This document shows, piece after piece, positions 48,201-59,117 of a DNA stretch of 64,000 nucleotides. Both the position numbers and the translations under genes were made by a program. The stretch covers positions 1,550,001 to 1,614,000 of the forward strand of contig WHVY01000001.1 of NCBI GenBank assembly GCA_022266195.1. The letters are read 5' to 3'. Origin of the DNA: Tetranychus cinnabarinus. Its lineage: Eukaryota > Arthropoda > Arachnida > Trombidiformes > Tetranychidae. The notes beneath the pieces were generated by a model that saw only the letters and a program-made list of their open reading frames with translations, was not told the DNA's origin and did no database searches. Numbering within the stretch: position 1 is the stretch's first letter; each line of letters begins with the position of its first letter.

Positions 48201-50857
48201 TCAATAATCTCTTCCAATTTGGTCTTGTGTTTGGTCAGATAATATGATGGCAAATAATACGTATTGTTTATCTGAATCCCATGTTGAGCCGCTAAAGCAA
48301 TTAATGCCTCTTCAACCTGTCGATCAGTTGGATTGTTATTAACTATTAACACGATCTGTATGGCAATATTAAACAAAACAAACAAAGTCAATGATGAAAT
48401 CATACAATCAACTCTCGGATCAAAAGAAATATTGATTATATGCAAGAAATGTTACATTTTCAAGCTATTATCCTATTTAATGTCAATCATTTTGTGAAAT
48501 TTATAACAATTATACTTCCGATTGACTGCTATTTTTTTCTTGCTGTAGCTGGTTACAATGTCAAGCCCAATAATAATAATTGCAACAGATCCAGAAGAGT
48601 CTTAACTCAGTTGATTTGCGTCATAATCAAGTTGATATTTACGTTAACCAAAAAAGCCCAAAAATGTCATTTCTACAAGACTAAACCAGACTGATCAACA
48701 TTGATGCCTCAATTGATCTATACTGATCACCACGTTTTTCACCCAATCATGTTAAGTCTACAAATTTTACCTCCTCCTTTCAATTAACTTTAAAGAGGTA
48801 TAAAGATTCAACTGGATTAACTTATCAATCGACACGTTGAATATGACAATCGATGTAGGTGGTAAAAAGGCAGACAAAAAAGCTGACGAAATCAAATTGA
48901 CGACTCAATTATTATAAATCAAGTATCCGTATTAACATCTTTCACCCTGACCTTAGTCTTTCATTTCGATAACAATTGATGTTGATAACTGTTAAGTCTA
49001 CATCTTTCAAGTGACTGATCACCAACAATTACCAGGAATATTGATACAAATTTACAAAAATGACCATAAATGTCAATTGACTCACCTTGTTCCAGTTGAA
49101 GTGTTTGAGTAAAGATATTATGGATTTGGACACTTTAGATCCTGGTGGTAAAGTACGAGCAAATGTTGCATAAACTGATTTATCAGAAACAGTTCGATCA
49201 GCACATTTCTATCATGGAAACATAAAAGTATTTGAAAGGTCGAAAAAAAGGGTTGTTATTCAATTGTTGAAATAATAAAGTGCAGAAAGGATTTGTTGTT
49301 TTTATAACTGCTTTTTTGCTTCTTCCACCTCCAGTTATTGGTGACTATATTTTTTCACAATACCACAGCTGCTGATCAATTAAGTACTTAAAGAGGCAAA
49401 AAAGTGTTGACTTGTCAACCAACGGGCAACAAAGTAACAAATTAAGCTTGGTCAATCCTTAATCAATCAAACAAACGACTTGTTAATCGTATACTTTAAC
49501 ACAGTGATCAAGGAAGATGAAGACAAAAAAAAATCTGTTAATCTTTAGGTTTTTCTGGTTCAAGTTGATTCCACAAGTTTACCATACAATAGCTAATAAA
49601 AACTATTGAATTTCATTCACTAAATTCACTATTCTGGTCAAAATTTAGCTCAATTTTACACAAAATTTTTACTTATTTTTTCACACATTATTGTGATATT
49701 TAGCTCTTATTTGAGTATATCAAAGGTTTCAAGGTGTAAGCAATTGGAAGCCAAAGTTAATACGGTTTAAGGTGTGCTTTAAGGAACCAAAAGGGAAAAC
49801 AAAAGGTTAAATAATGGGTGAAAATGGCTTGTTATTTGTTACCAAGGCATTGCTTAGTCTTCAACCTTCAACCTTCAATGCCAACACCAACAAACAGACT
49901 TGAACAGTTGCAATTTTTGTTTTTTTACAATAAATATAAAGTAATACGATGAATCAAGATTATTGTCAGACTGTTTTTCCCATCGAAACCCCAATTGTCC
50001 AGTTAAATTAAAAAGAAACTGTGATTGATCAAGTTTGATGAGCAAAAATTGTATCATGCTGATAGCCGTGAATCATTCACTCACCAATAATATAAAAATA
50101 AAGAGAAACAAAAAAGGCATCAAAACTGGATTGACAAATGAACACTATTGAGGTTAATGTAAATTATACAACACATTATGCTTATATAATGGACATTCTG
50201 GCAAGATTTGCCTGTTTGTCAAAATGGGTAAAAGCTGGTGAAATTACCAGTCCATTAAAAGATTACCAGTCCAGTTAGGATTGCATTGGTATAGCTACTT
50301 ACGTAAGTAATCATTGGATAATTCCAGGCAGTAGCAACAAGTGCTTCAGAGACGCAACTATTTTCTGGTCCAATAAATGCTACAACACCTTGCTCTCTCA
50401 TCTCGGTCATCATACGAATGGAGGTTGCTGTATTGGGTTGACCAGCGTCCATTGCAATAAAATCCAAAGTGTGATTTGGTAAAAGTTGAGGATCTCTACA
50501 AGTATAGATGGTAAACACAAATTAAAGATAAACATTCAACATCCAATATTCAACATTAAGAAAGGTTCAACTTGGACTGGATCAACGACGATTCACTCAT
50601 ATTGATTGTTAGGACGATTGGAGTCAGTTTAATCATTGAAATGTTTACCTGTTGATTTGGTCGATTGCCAATGGAATGGCTCCTGAAATTTCTTTACCCA
50701 AACCATATCCTTTGAATGAACTGAGAAATCCAACCGTTATGTTTAAATAATTTGGATTAATTTTATTCCCGAGTCTAGCAACATCAATACATCTACTTGG
50801 TACAATTGACTCGACAATTGAACACTGGATTAGCAGGTAAAAGTAAATGGTTAACAT
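42237..50857 (-). CDS. Receptor-type guanylate cyclase (Gyc76C/NPR-like)
   Basis: About 19 exons on the minus strand, ~1320 aa. Approximate exon spans: 50857-50649, 50495-50303, 49208-49086, 48355-48178, 48044-47692, 46854-46719, 46583-46414, 46353-46193, 46120-46005, 45803-45585, 45487-45381, 45127-45055, 44656-44491, 44407-44071, 44001-43860, 43764-43640, 43535-43194, 43124-43030, 42948-42237. In order: signal peptide (MLTIYFYLLIQCSIVES); ANF-receptor-like ligand-binding ectodomain; one membrane helix (IVIVSSFAGSLVLIVVFSLAF); a kinase-homology domain in which the catalytic loop is HGNLKSSNC instead of HRD, so a pseudokinase; a coiled-coil signalling helix; the cyclase domain with FSDVVGFT, VETIGDAYMV and YCLFGDTVNTASRMES. 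The two metal-binding Asp and the Glu and Cys that select guanine are all present. A ~220-residue Gln-rich tail follows. It converts GTP to cGMP on ligand binding at the plasma membrane; the ligand is unknown. Confidence 0.95.
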
Positions 50858-51681
50858 ATCACTGGGTTGCAAGTGGAGTTGACCAGTTGAAGATGAAAAT
50901 CGAAGCAAAACGCAACACAAGCAAATTAATATTTGAAAAATTAACACATGGAATGACAATCAGTTGACAGAATTAACAATCAATCCATTTTGTAGTTTTA
51001 CTTTCATAAGCTAATCACTAATTTAAATTAATTTACAGTTGAAGACGAAAAGTTGACTTGATGTAGAAATTTGTTTTAAATTTTAAATCTATTTCAACCT
51101 ATTTGCTTTACTTTAATTTTGTACTTCAAGTTATCATTGAATTAATCAACAAGTTATCATAGAAGATGAATCAGATCTGAGTCGGTTTCAAATGGACAAT
51201 TCAATTTTTCGTCTTTCCTCTCAATCAATCAATTTAACTGTTCTGAGCATTATAGTTGAGATGATATGATTTAGATGGACAATTATGATAATGGTACAAG
51301 TGTGCAACAATTGTGTATCACCAACTTTGACTCCAAATAATCTGACAAAAACTCCAACATTTACACTCCCTTAACCTATCCATATTTAACCTTCATAACT
51401 ATATTAATCAAAGAGTGAGAGTTTATTATATTTATTGTGACTTTAATTTTTCATCTCACATCAAATAAGTCACCATCTATTGAGATGATGAACAAAAAGG
51501 ATAAAATAGATTCACAATTTTGCGATTTTCTTGATACGTTTTTTATTTTGGTTCATTTTTTTGTTTTTCTCAAATCAAATACACTGGGAGGCAGAGTCAA
51601 GTTATTATAATTTTTGGGTTTCACCTCTCGAGCATATTTAGTTTTTCGATTTAAAAAAACAATGCAATAGAAAAAGATTTC

Positions 51682-51800
51682 TGCGATTGAAAAAGTCGCT
51701 TTCTAAAATTGAACAGAACTTAGACTGTTTTACAGTTTTAAGTTCCAAACTGCCCATCGGGTATCTCAATAAATTGAAGCTATAGACTTTTTCAATCGCA
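51682..51800. repeat. Short inverted repeat (16 bp arms)
   Basis: TGCGATTGAAAAAGTC at 51682-51697 is repeated in reverse complement at 51785-51800, with an ~87 bp spacer. The arms look exact. It could be a small hairpin or the termini of a tiny MITE. Confidence 0.7.
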
Positions 51801-52741
51801 AAAAGGACTTTTTGTTTTGGAAACGAAGGAACTAAAAAGCTTGAATTTGAAGAAGCTTAAATCTGTGCGAAGATATTGAATTTTTCATTTGAAAAAGGCT
51901 GTATTGAACAATTCATTGCTTGCATACTTTGTTTCTTGTGCTCTATGTGCCCTGGAGGTTTAACAGTCTACAGTAAATTTATCTAGCCAGTTGCATCTGG
52001 CTTCCAGTCCATCATTATTTTTCAAACATAAGAAAGGATATTTTGGGCTGAATTGGGTTCAAGTTTACATTTGGGTTTCAACCGTACAGTCTCCATCTTT
52101 TGGATGTGATACGAGCTAGAGTAATTGAATGGTTAAATGTTTGTTTCAACTTGATTCAGTGTAACTTTGCATATACCTGGTATATATTTGCATGGTACTT
52201 TGATTCTATTTTTGATGCATCAAATACGTTTAACGCCATCGACTAGGCTGCAAATTTTCATGTGAATCTAGTGACTTCTGCCCTTACAAGAATCGAAACT
52301 AACAACTCTCTGATAAGTTTTTCACAGCTAAGGTATGACTGGTAAAGTTTTGGACAAATTTTTAAGTATTGATTTGAGACAGTTAGACTAGACTCACAGG
52401 CACCATTAAATAATTAAATCGAAGGTGAACTTCTCAAGAATATGTTGTGAAAAAATTAATTAATTTTGATACAAAAATTATCAAGTTATGGCCTTAAACG
52501 GATAGAGGCGTCCAAATCTGATTTTTCCTTTCGTTAAAAACCTAATATTTTCAACTTCATACCAGGCTTTTGAAGAGTCGAAAAATGATGAATTTGGCCT
52601 CAAAGCTGTTAAAAAAGATGTGATTTGCCTAATATAAATCAACATAGATCGATTGAAAGGTTCAGGTTACTATCGAAACAAAATTTCACGGACAATCGGT
52701 AAAAGAACAAATTTTTCTTCAATTCAAAATGAATTCACTAT

Positions 52742-52870
52742 AAAAAGGACTTCGATTTAGAATATCATTCGAATCAAAGAGATCAGAAGGTCACTTTGCT
52801 CCTGTTGATCGAACCCCGATCTTTTATTGTGCAAAAATCTTTTCGATATTCGAAATCGAAGTCCTTTTTT
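52742..52870. repeat. Short inverted repeat (~18-24 bp arms)
   Basis: AAAAAGGACTTCGATTT at 52742-52758 matches the reverse complement of 52853-52869, and pairing continues into GAATATC with one mismatch. The spacer is about 95 bp. Probably a hairpin or MITE remnant. Confidence 0.7.
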
Positions 52871-53299
52871 CCAAAATTGATTAAATATTCTATATTAATT
52901 ATTATGTATTCAATATAATAAAAAGACGACCCATTGTGTATGGTGTAGCCTTTATTATTAACTGCATGACCAGATAGCTCTACTAGAAAAGAAATGCATT
53001 GTAAAGTCCTCTCACTTTGCTGCGATCAACCTGTTCAGTTTCCCGAAAAGTTCGTAAAGTTCTTCAGTGTATTTACACTAATACCCTTGAGATTATTGTT
53101 TTTAATTTTGAAACCCTACTTATCAACAACAGATTGATTGAAAATGATCAAAAATTAACTTGTTATTGAATTTGTAAATGCAGCACATAAAAAAGAACTA
53201 AATCAGATAATTGTTGACAATCGACAATCAATGATATGAAACAAGAAATATTTCGAATCGGTATTTTTTATTCTATCTCTATGGTTGACTAATTGAACT

Positions 53300-54073
53300 T
53301 ATAAAATTGTCATACAGTCTAAGTCGTTATCTTTCATGTCCCCACACATCTTCTGGTGAAGGTATACAAACCGTTCATCACATTTCTCTCCTCGCATAGC
53401 ATGGTTGACCTCACTTGAGCTCCGAAAATGATGGAGAAATCTGAAAAGATCAGCGAAAAATCATTAACAATTTTACAAGAGTTTGTGAAAAATAGCTAGT
53501 TTTCGAGCTTTGATTTATTGAATTCCATGAGATATTTAAATTCAATTGCAAAACGAAGGATTAACAAGCTTCATTCATAACAATGATTTTTAAATTTCAT
53601 TAAAAACAAATTTGGGACTAGTTGCAATTTTTCATTTTTTGGACTTTGAATTAGATTTAAATATCTCTGATCTCTGAAATAAATGGACATGACGAATTCC
53701 TGTTAATCGCTTGAAAATGCCTGAATGATGAGAGATTCTAAGCACTCACATTCATCTCCATTAGGTACTTAGATCGACTTCAATAAACAAAAGCTGTTTT
53801 ATGCGAGCCAAACTACAACTGTAATTAAGGCTGTATTATCCGCTTCAAGGATAGGTTGTAAATGATTTAATAAATTTTAAAAAGGATACTCACGAGATAA
53901 AATAGATATAAAGGAATTTCATGGTGTTGCTGTAGATGAAATGATGAATCTATCTCAAGTATAAAAGATAGCAATTGATAACCAAATGGCCCTGAAGAAG
54001 GTGTACAGACATTTTGTTTACGCAGTAGGTGATACAAGTAGGTTGATACAAATATTACGAATAAAACAGTCAT
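53300..54073 (-). other. Possible small secreted-protein gene, model incomplete
   Basis: On the minus strand an ATG at 54073 opens a signal-peptide-like start (MTVLFVIFVSTYLYHLL), then 43 more codons with one cysteine (QNVCTPSSGPFGY), ending at a GTGAGT donor at 53893. About 450 bp downstream a TCTTTTCAG acceptor (exon from 53440) precedes two long open readings. One ends at ~53300 and has three cysteines (GEKCDERFVYLHQKMCGDM). The simple phase-0 join hits a stop after ten codons, so either a middle exon or another splice site is missing. No family is recognised. Confidence 0.3.
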
Positions 54074-54205
54074 TTTTGACGGAAACAAAGGATGTTTGCT
54101 TTCAAGTTACATTCATTTGTAAACTTTGCTGAATGATTAATGTTTATATTACAATGCAGATGCAACAATCCAATTGAATGCAGTTTAAATACATTTTAGA
54201 TTCTC

Positions 54206-54285
54206 TTTTCATGAAAACTATTTAATTTTGTGTTGTTATATTCAAATGAGCATTAACCTTAAATTATGGAAAGGTCGTGTTCAGT
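54206..54285 (+). repeat. Direct repeat, left copy
   Basis: About 80 bp beginning TTTTCATGAAAACTATTTAA and ending ATGGAAAGGTCGTGT. It is nearly identical to 56745-56824 in the same orientation, 2.5 kb away. The pair brackets the small cysteine-peptide gene and the pseudogene after it. Confidence 0.85.
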
Positions 54286-55080
54286 AGATACGTGGAAAAA
54301 TAATATTCAATGCTTAAACCGTTATATCTAGATTAAATGGCAAAATTGAATATTTTATCAGCAATTGAATGAGGTAATGCAACGAAAAACTGACACATTC
54401 AGATTTGATAGCTCAAATAAAATTCGAGACAGGATGTTCAGACTTTGAGGCACCTTTTTCCAGGTATCAAGCCATCAGCCTAAGCTGCATATAAAATTTG
54501 AAGTTAATTGGTTAAACATGTGGTCGACTATGTCTTAATTATTAACGTCTGAATAATGAAGAGGGAAAAATGGAACACAATTTGAAGATAAAAAAGCTAG
54601 TTGGTATAAAATCACATGGAAAATAAGGTTAAATTTCAAAACTTGAAAAATATGGAAATGATTGATTTCTCTGATTTTTCCATGAGATAGAATAAATATA
54701 GCAACAGTAGCTAGTTATGGTATATAACCCAATTAATTAGAATTAAAAAAAATAATTCTCTAACTAATCTGACTGCATAATAATTAGCAAACCAACTTAT
54801 GTGTCAATGTTAATTGCACTACATTGATAGCCATTGATGCATTCGAGTCTTTGTGTCTTTGTAACACTTTTGGTTATTTATTTTCTTTAGTCACAAATAT
54901 TTCATTTACCAGTCGTCTTAAACAACATTATTAATATTTTAAATAAGTTTTCCCATTTCAATGGACACAAAAAGTGGCAAATTTCATTAGATTATCCTCT
55001 AAATTGAAATGATAATGTGATTCACAGCTTTGTAAATAATAATTACAATTTATATGATCATTATCATTTGCTGATCAAAC
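54286..55080. other. Upstream region of the cysteine-peptide gene
   Basis: AT-rich, no exon recognised. It lies between the left direct repeat and the TATA box at 55091. Confidence 0.5.
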
Positions 55081-55090
55081 AAAATTCAGG

Positions 55091-55098
55091 TATATAAA
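55091..55098 (+). promoter_or_regulatory. TATA box of the cysteine-peptide gene
   Basis: TATATAAA lies 83 bp before the ATG at 55174. An initiator-like TCATTCGG is about 20-25 bp downstream at 55111, so transcription probably starts near 55112-55122 with a short 5' UTR. A strong TATA element fits a highly or conditionally expressed secreted product. Confidence 0.65.
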
Positions 55099-55173
55099 GC
55101 TTCTTCCAAATCATTCGGTTGTCAATCCTTACTTGAGTCAACTTACACCCATAAGCTCGTATATTATTTCACC

Positions 55174-55460
55174 ATGAAAATTTCTATGTATTTTACCTTG
55201 CTCTTCTTGGCCATTCTAGTGAGTATTATATTGCTAGCAATCAATTGATTCATTCACACAGTAAAACCTCAAAAGATTGAACTTCACTGATTAGCTACTC
55301 GTGATATAAGTATTAATGAATTTTCTCTTTCATTCTATAGATTTGGCCATCATCATCGGGAGTTTTGGATAGTCAATCGTGTCCGGACGGTACAACATGT
55401 CCAAAAGGTTACAAATGTCTCCCACAAACCAATAGATGTTTTGTAGACAGGCAGAGATAA
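55174..55460 (+). CDS. Small secreted cysteine-rich peptide
   Basis: Exons are 55174-55218 and 55341-55460, phase-0 intron of 122 bp with GTGAGT and TTCTATAG, product 54 aa. Residues 1-22 are a clear signal peptide (MKISMYFTLLFLAILIWPSS). The mature peptide is ~32 residues with four cysteines spaced C-x5-C-x5-C-x6-C in CPDGTTCPKGYKCLPQTNRC, which could form two disulfides. The GTTCPKGYKC wording faintly recalls half a granulin module, but no family can be named. The protein is basic at its end (VDRQR). AATAAA-type signals follow at 55608-55640. Likely roles would be a salivary, haemolymph or antimicrobial peptide; this is inference only. Confidence 0.8.
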
Positions 55461-55756
55461 CGTACTTTGAGAGCAAAATCATGAGTATGTGTTTACACAT
55501 ACAATCATCCAAGCAAAAATTTTATTTGCGAGATAAGGCGTTTATTCACTGCCTATCTAATGCGCAAGTTGAAAAAACAACTCTGTTAATGAATTTACGG
55601 TATCTGAAATAAACGAATAAAGAAATGCTAAAATAAATTATAAATGCTATTTGTTTTTTTTCTTTTCTTCTTTTGCTCACCAATATTCATTGAGTTCCCT
55701 TGCATCGTAGTTTTACAGAAGGTAAAAAATGGTCAGTATGCCATTGATTTATCACA

Positions 55757-56209
55757 GAATTTGAAAACATCTTGCTACAAATAAATCATTACGGAGTCAT
55801 TGCAAGTCACCAGGATAAGGTTGTTGAAATTTTGGAGCAATTCACTTCAATAATCAAACAAATTTTTTCTTCGATCAAAATAATTTTGGATATTTATCAG
55901 AGCGTAGTTGAACGAAGTGAAGATTTATAATCCAGTTTAGCAATTTTAAAATCCACTTTTCGATTTCATGGCGAAGACGGTACATCCATAACCTTTTGAT
56001 TTAAAAACTTGAAACTTGATATAAACTTAACTACTTGTGAAGATGTGCAGAAAGAACTTTCGAAGACACTCGAGTTCATCGTCGGGAATTCGATCTTTGA
56101 GCTTGAGACGTCAACCGAAGGTCATTTGATATTTTGTAACACTTTTGTATCACACACAAACAGTTTCATCCGTCTGGCATCAAAATTAGTCAAAATGGGC
56201 TTTAAATAA
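55757..56209 (+). pseudogene. Decayed gene of unknown family with two in-frame stops
   Basis: After a TTTATCACAG acceptor one frame runs 150 codons to a TAA at 56207-56209, broken only by TAA at ~55928 and TGA at ~56000. In AT-rich DNA an undisturbed frame would meet many more stops. The sequence is helix-like and protein-like in all three parts (VVEILEQFTSIIKQIFSSI; KELSKTLEFIVGNSIFELE). AATAAA follows the final stop. It is probably a recently inactivated gene or a cassette of a lineage-specific family. No domain is recognised. Confidence 0.5.
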
Positions 56210-57619
56210 GAATAAACCTCGAAAATAATAAATGACAAAATACTTGGTTAAAAGCTTTGGTTTTGCTATATTTTAGACAGCATCCAATCTCTTCATTTAG
56301 TTAATAAATAAGAAAATTGGCACTTGAATTCACATTTTAAAGAAGCTTTGAGTATTCGCCGATTAACTTCCTGTTTCATGTAGCTTTCAATCACGAATCC
56401 TCATTCATCTTCATCTTAAAATTTTCATTGGATTGAATCATTGAGGTTCACGTTTCATCAAATAATGCCACAGCTTATGAAAAGATTTGCAAACTAATAG
56501 ACTAAATAACCTAATACTAATTTATTGAAATTATCCAGTGATGAGTTGGAAGGCTGTTTCAGCTGGTTGTGATGAACAACAAGCTAACAACCTAGCTAGT
56601 GAGTCAACTGGTCAGACACTGGCCGATTAAGCCTTCATTAATTGAATCGGAAGAGGTCGAAATAAAACAAAAGAGCATAAAACAGCTAGTTCAATCCAAT
56701 CCAGCTAATCCAATTCAATCCATTTTAACTACGTTATAGATTTATTTTCATGAAAATTATTTAATTTTGTGTTGTTATATTCAAATGAACATTAACCTTG
56801 AATGATGGAAAGGTCGTGTACTGTAAAGATGATTTTCTTCAAGAAATCTGGTCTCACGATTGCACAAAAGGCAATCAGAACTTCAACCTTGAACTTGATT
56901 TCCCCGTGTTGATTGGAGAAATCAATGAAACTTATGGACTAAAAACCACAAAGTCATAAAAGAGCATAAATCAGCTAGCTCATGAAGAATAGAAAATGAT
57001 GTTAAATATCAAAAATAAATTTCAATTCAAACATGTCTTTTTCCTTTCGATTGGCATGACATTTGTCAATATCCATTCATTCTCCATCGTTGGCCTATGT
57101 GTGCATGTCGATTGAGAATAGATTTATAATAACAGCAACAACTAAACTATTATGACCTAAACTGGTAATTTTAATCAGAAAATATTTGCATTTTTTCTTG
57201 AAATGAATTTCGAAAGACTGTAGGTGAGAACTTATAATGCTGTGACTGAAAGATTGAGGACTGGCAATTTGTAGATGAATAAAACGGCCCATATGTCTAT
57301 AATTAAAAAAGATACATCCAATTTTGAATGCATTATCCATTTTCCCACCTTTCTTTTGAGTAAAGTTTAGTTTGAGTCAAACAATCAGTTTATCATTCAA
57401 TCTAATCAAACAATGAATACCAATGACTTTCTGAGCTGATGCAAATCAATAAACGTTAATATCATCGTATACTTTACACTAGTATTAATGTTATGTACAA
57501 TTATGTATAATTTATACAAAAAACACTTCAAAGATGATTCAGTTTTCCGTTTCCATGATGCAAATGATCAAAATAAGTATAATTGAATCTAGATGTGTTT
57601 GTATTTTTTTTGCTGGCGG
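56210..57619. other. Intergenic
   Basis: Apart from the right direct repeat at 56745-56824, this holds only AT-rich sequence. Two 'AGAGCATAAAWCAGCTAG' motifs occur at ~56670 and ~56960. No gene is supported. Confidence 0.5.
56745..56824 (+). repeat. Direct repeat, right copy
   Basis: Matches 54206-54285 over ~80 bp with a handful of differences (for example GAACATTAACCTTGAATGAT against GAGCATTAACCTTAAATTAT). Confidence 0.85.
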
Positions 57620-57632
57620 TTACTAGTGAGTA

Positions 57633-57724
57633 GTTAAAAAAGTGCGGGTATGGATCATTTTCCCGGCTCTGGATAAACTTGTCCGTTTTTGATAAATTTT
57701 TATCCAGACCCCGACAACTTTTTA
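57633..57724. repeat. Imperfect hairpin-forming palindrome
   Basis: TCTGGATAAA at 57668-57677 pairs with TTTATCCAGA at 57698-57707. Outer stretches GTTAAAAAAGT and AACTTTTTAA also pair loosely. Its base composition is more GC-rich than the flanks. Possibly a solo MITE fragment. Confidence 0.55.
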
Positions 57725-57931
57725 ATGATTAATTCAGGGGTGCCGAAGTATGGGAAAAGAGTTTTTGCTCGAGAAAACTTTTGATAAACAAGTTAAGCCT
57801 TTATTTTTTAATTAAGAAAATTTAATAGGTTGAAGCCATTTACTGTGATTAAAGGCCTCGTGTTCGTTCTTCCAAAACATCCTGATGAAATTTGTCAATC
57901 TTTGCAATTCTTTTCATGCATATTCTACATA

Positions 57932-58527
57932 AAGGGTGTCAACAAAGTAGAGTCCCATTTTTTAAAGAGCTTAATTAGATTCTAGGATTGAAATTTAAGA
58001 GGTTTTTTGCACTAATCTGTTGCGCTAGATTCTGAGCTTTAGTTTGATATAAATTTTTCCCGTTTCTGACCTGAAACATGGCTGAAAAACGTAAAAAAAA
58101 ACTAATTTTTGTACTCTCGTGTTTGCCAGTTTTATGAAAAACTGAGAAAAATCGCTCAACAACCGCCGCTAATTTTGGATCAGAGGGAATTTCTAGACGA
58201 TCGCTTAACCGAACAATTGAGAAATTCTGGGCTATCTGTAAATCTGAATACACCAAACGTTCATCGACACCAAAAAGACAATGTGATTTTACCAAAATTT
58301 GGAAAAATATATCAATTAATGTTGCGAAAAATCAGGCAAAAATCTAATGTTGAACCTCAAGCAAAAGTTACGTAAGGTCTCTCGTGATGGTCCACTTTCT
58401 GTTTTGAAATGAAAATCTTAATATTCAATAAATAAGCTATGAATATAAAAAAATTGGTCATGATATCTTCTCTTGTAATTAAGTTATGAACAATTTAAAT
58501 TTGAGACTCTACTTTCTTGACACCCTT
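57932..58527. mobile_element. Mariner-like non-autonomous element 1
   Basis: The 596 bp unit has ~25 bp terminal inverted repeats. The left starts AAGGGTGTCAACAAAGTAGA, and the right reads AAGGGTGTCAAGAAAGTAGA on the other strand. The unit is bordered by TA on both sides, the Tc1/mariner target duplication. Open frames of 106 (minus) and 88 (plus) codons inside show no DDE/D transposase motif, so it would have to be mobilised in trans. Confidence 0.8.
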
Positions 58528-58628
58528 TATTCTGCAAATGATAATTCGGTATCTTTTTTATGGAAAGCGTTTCTTTGAGCTTAGCATTTTGACAAAATGA
58601 CATCCTACAGAGTTTTAATTATTTCCAA

Positions 58629-59117
58629 TCATTTTTCAGGTCCGAAAACCTTAATAAATGTAATAAAAAAAGTAAAAAATTTCAAGAACTTGCATGTTTT
58701 TCGTGCGATTGGTCTTACTCGTGATCCGAAAGTTTTCGAAACGGGAGACTTTAACCCTATGCATAATTTTTTGTGCCCTATCGAATGTATTTGGTCTCGA
58801 CCCGAAATTATTGCGACACCTGAGACGTGTCCCTCGTAAGTCTTATTTCTTTTTTGAGTTTGATGAAAACCATTTTGATCAATGCCATTCTTTAGCATAT
58901 CATGAAGAACTGTGTTAACCACAGTTTCAACTTTATTTTGATTGCTTTCATCGAATGGTGCATATGTTCCCATTAGCTGGAATAAATCTTTGACCTTTTC
59001 ACCTTATGATCCAGGTTCAAGCATCTGGTGATAGAACTTTTCAATTGGGTTTTCTTCTGGGTTTTGCATCTTTGCAAAAAGAAAACGTATCTGCACCTTA
59101 TTCAAATAATCATAGTT
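58629..59117 (-). pseudogene. Decayed gene of unknown family, minus strand
   Basis: One minus-strand frame runs 163 codons from 59117 to the stop at 58629, interrupted by a single TAA at 59006-59004. The part before the stop (KMQNPEENPIEKFYHQMLEP) and after it (KVKDLFQLMGTYAPFDES, VVNTVLHDMLKNGID) both look like real soluble protein. Past residue ~100 it becomes basic and less convincing. I do not recognise the family. It may be part of a degraded mobile element. Confidence 0.45.

Larger units (their letters stand above)
50858..53299. other. Intergenic, repeat-bearing
   Basis: Upstream region of the guanylate cyclase and beyond. It contains two short inverted repeats (listed separately). No coding exon, tRNA or rRNA is recognised in the remainder. 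Confidence 0.5.

Noticed and set aside
57975..58375. Overlapping frames on both strands as transposase genes
   Set aside because: They lie inside the 596 bp mariner-like element and lack any DDE/D or helix-turn-helix motif. The element is too short for a transposase.
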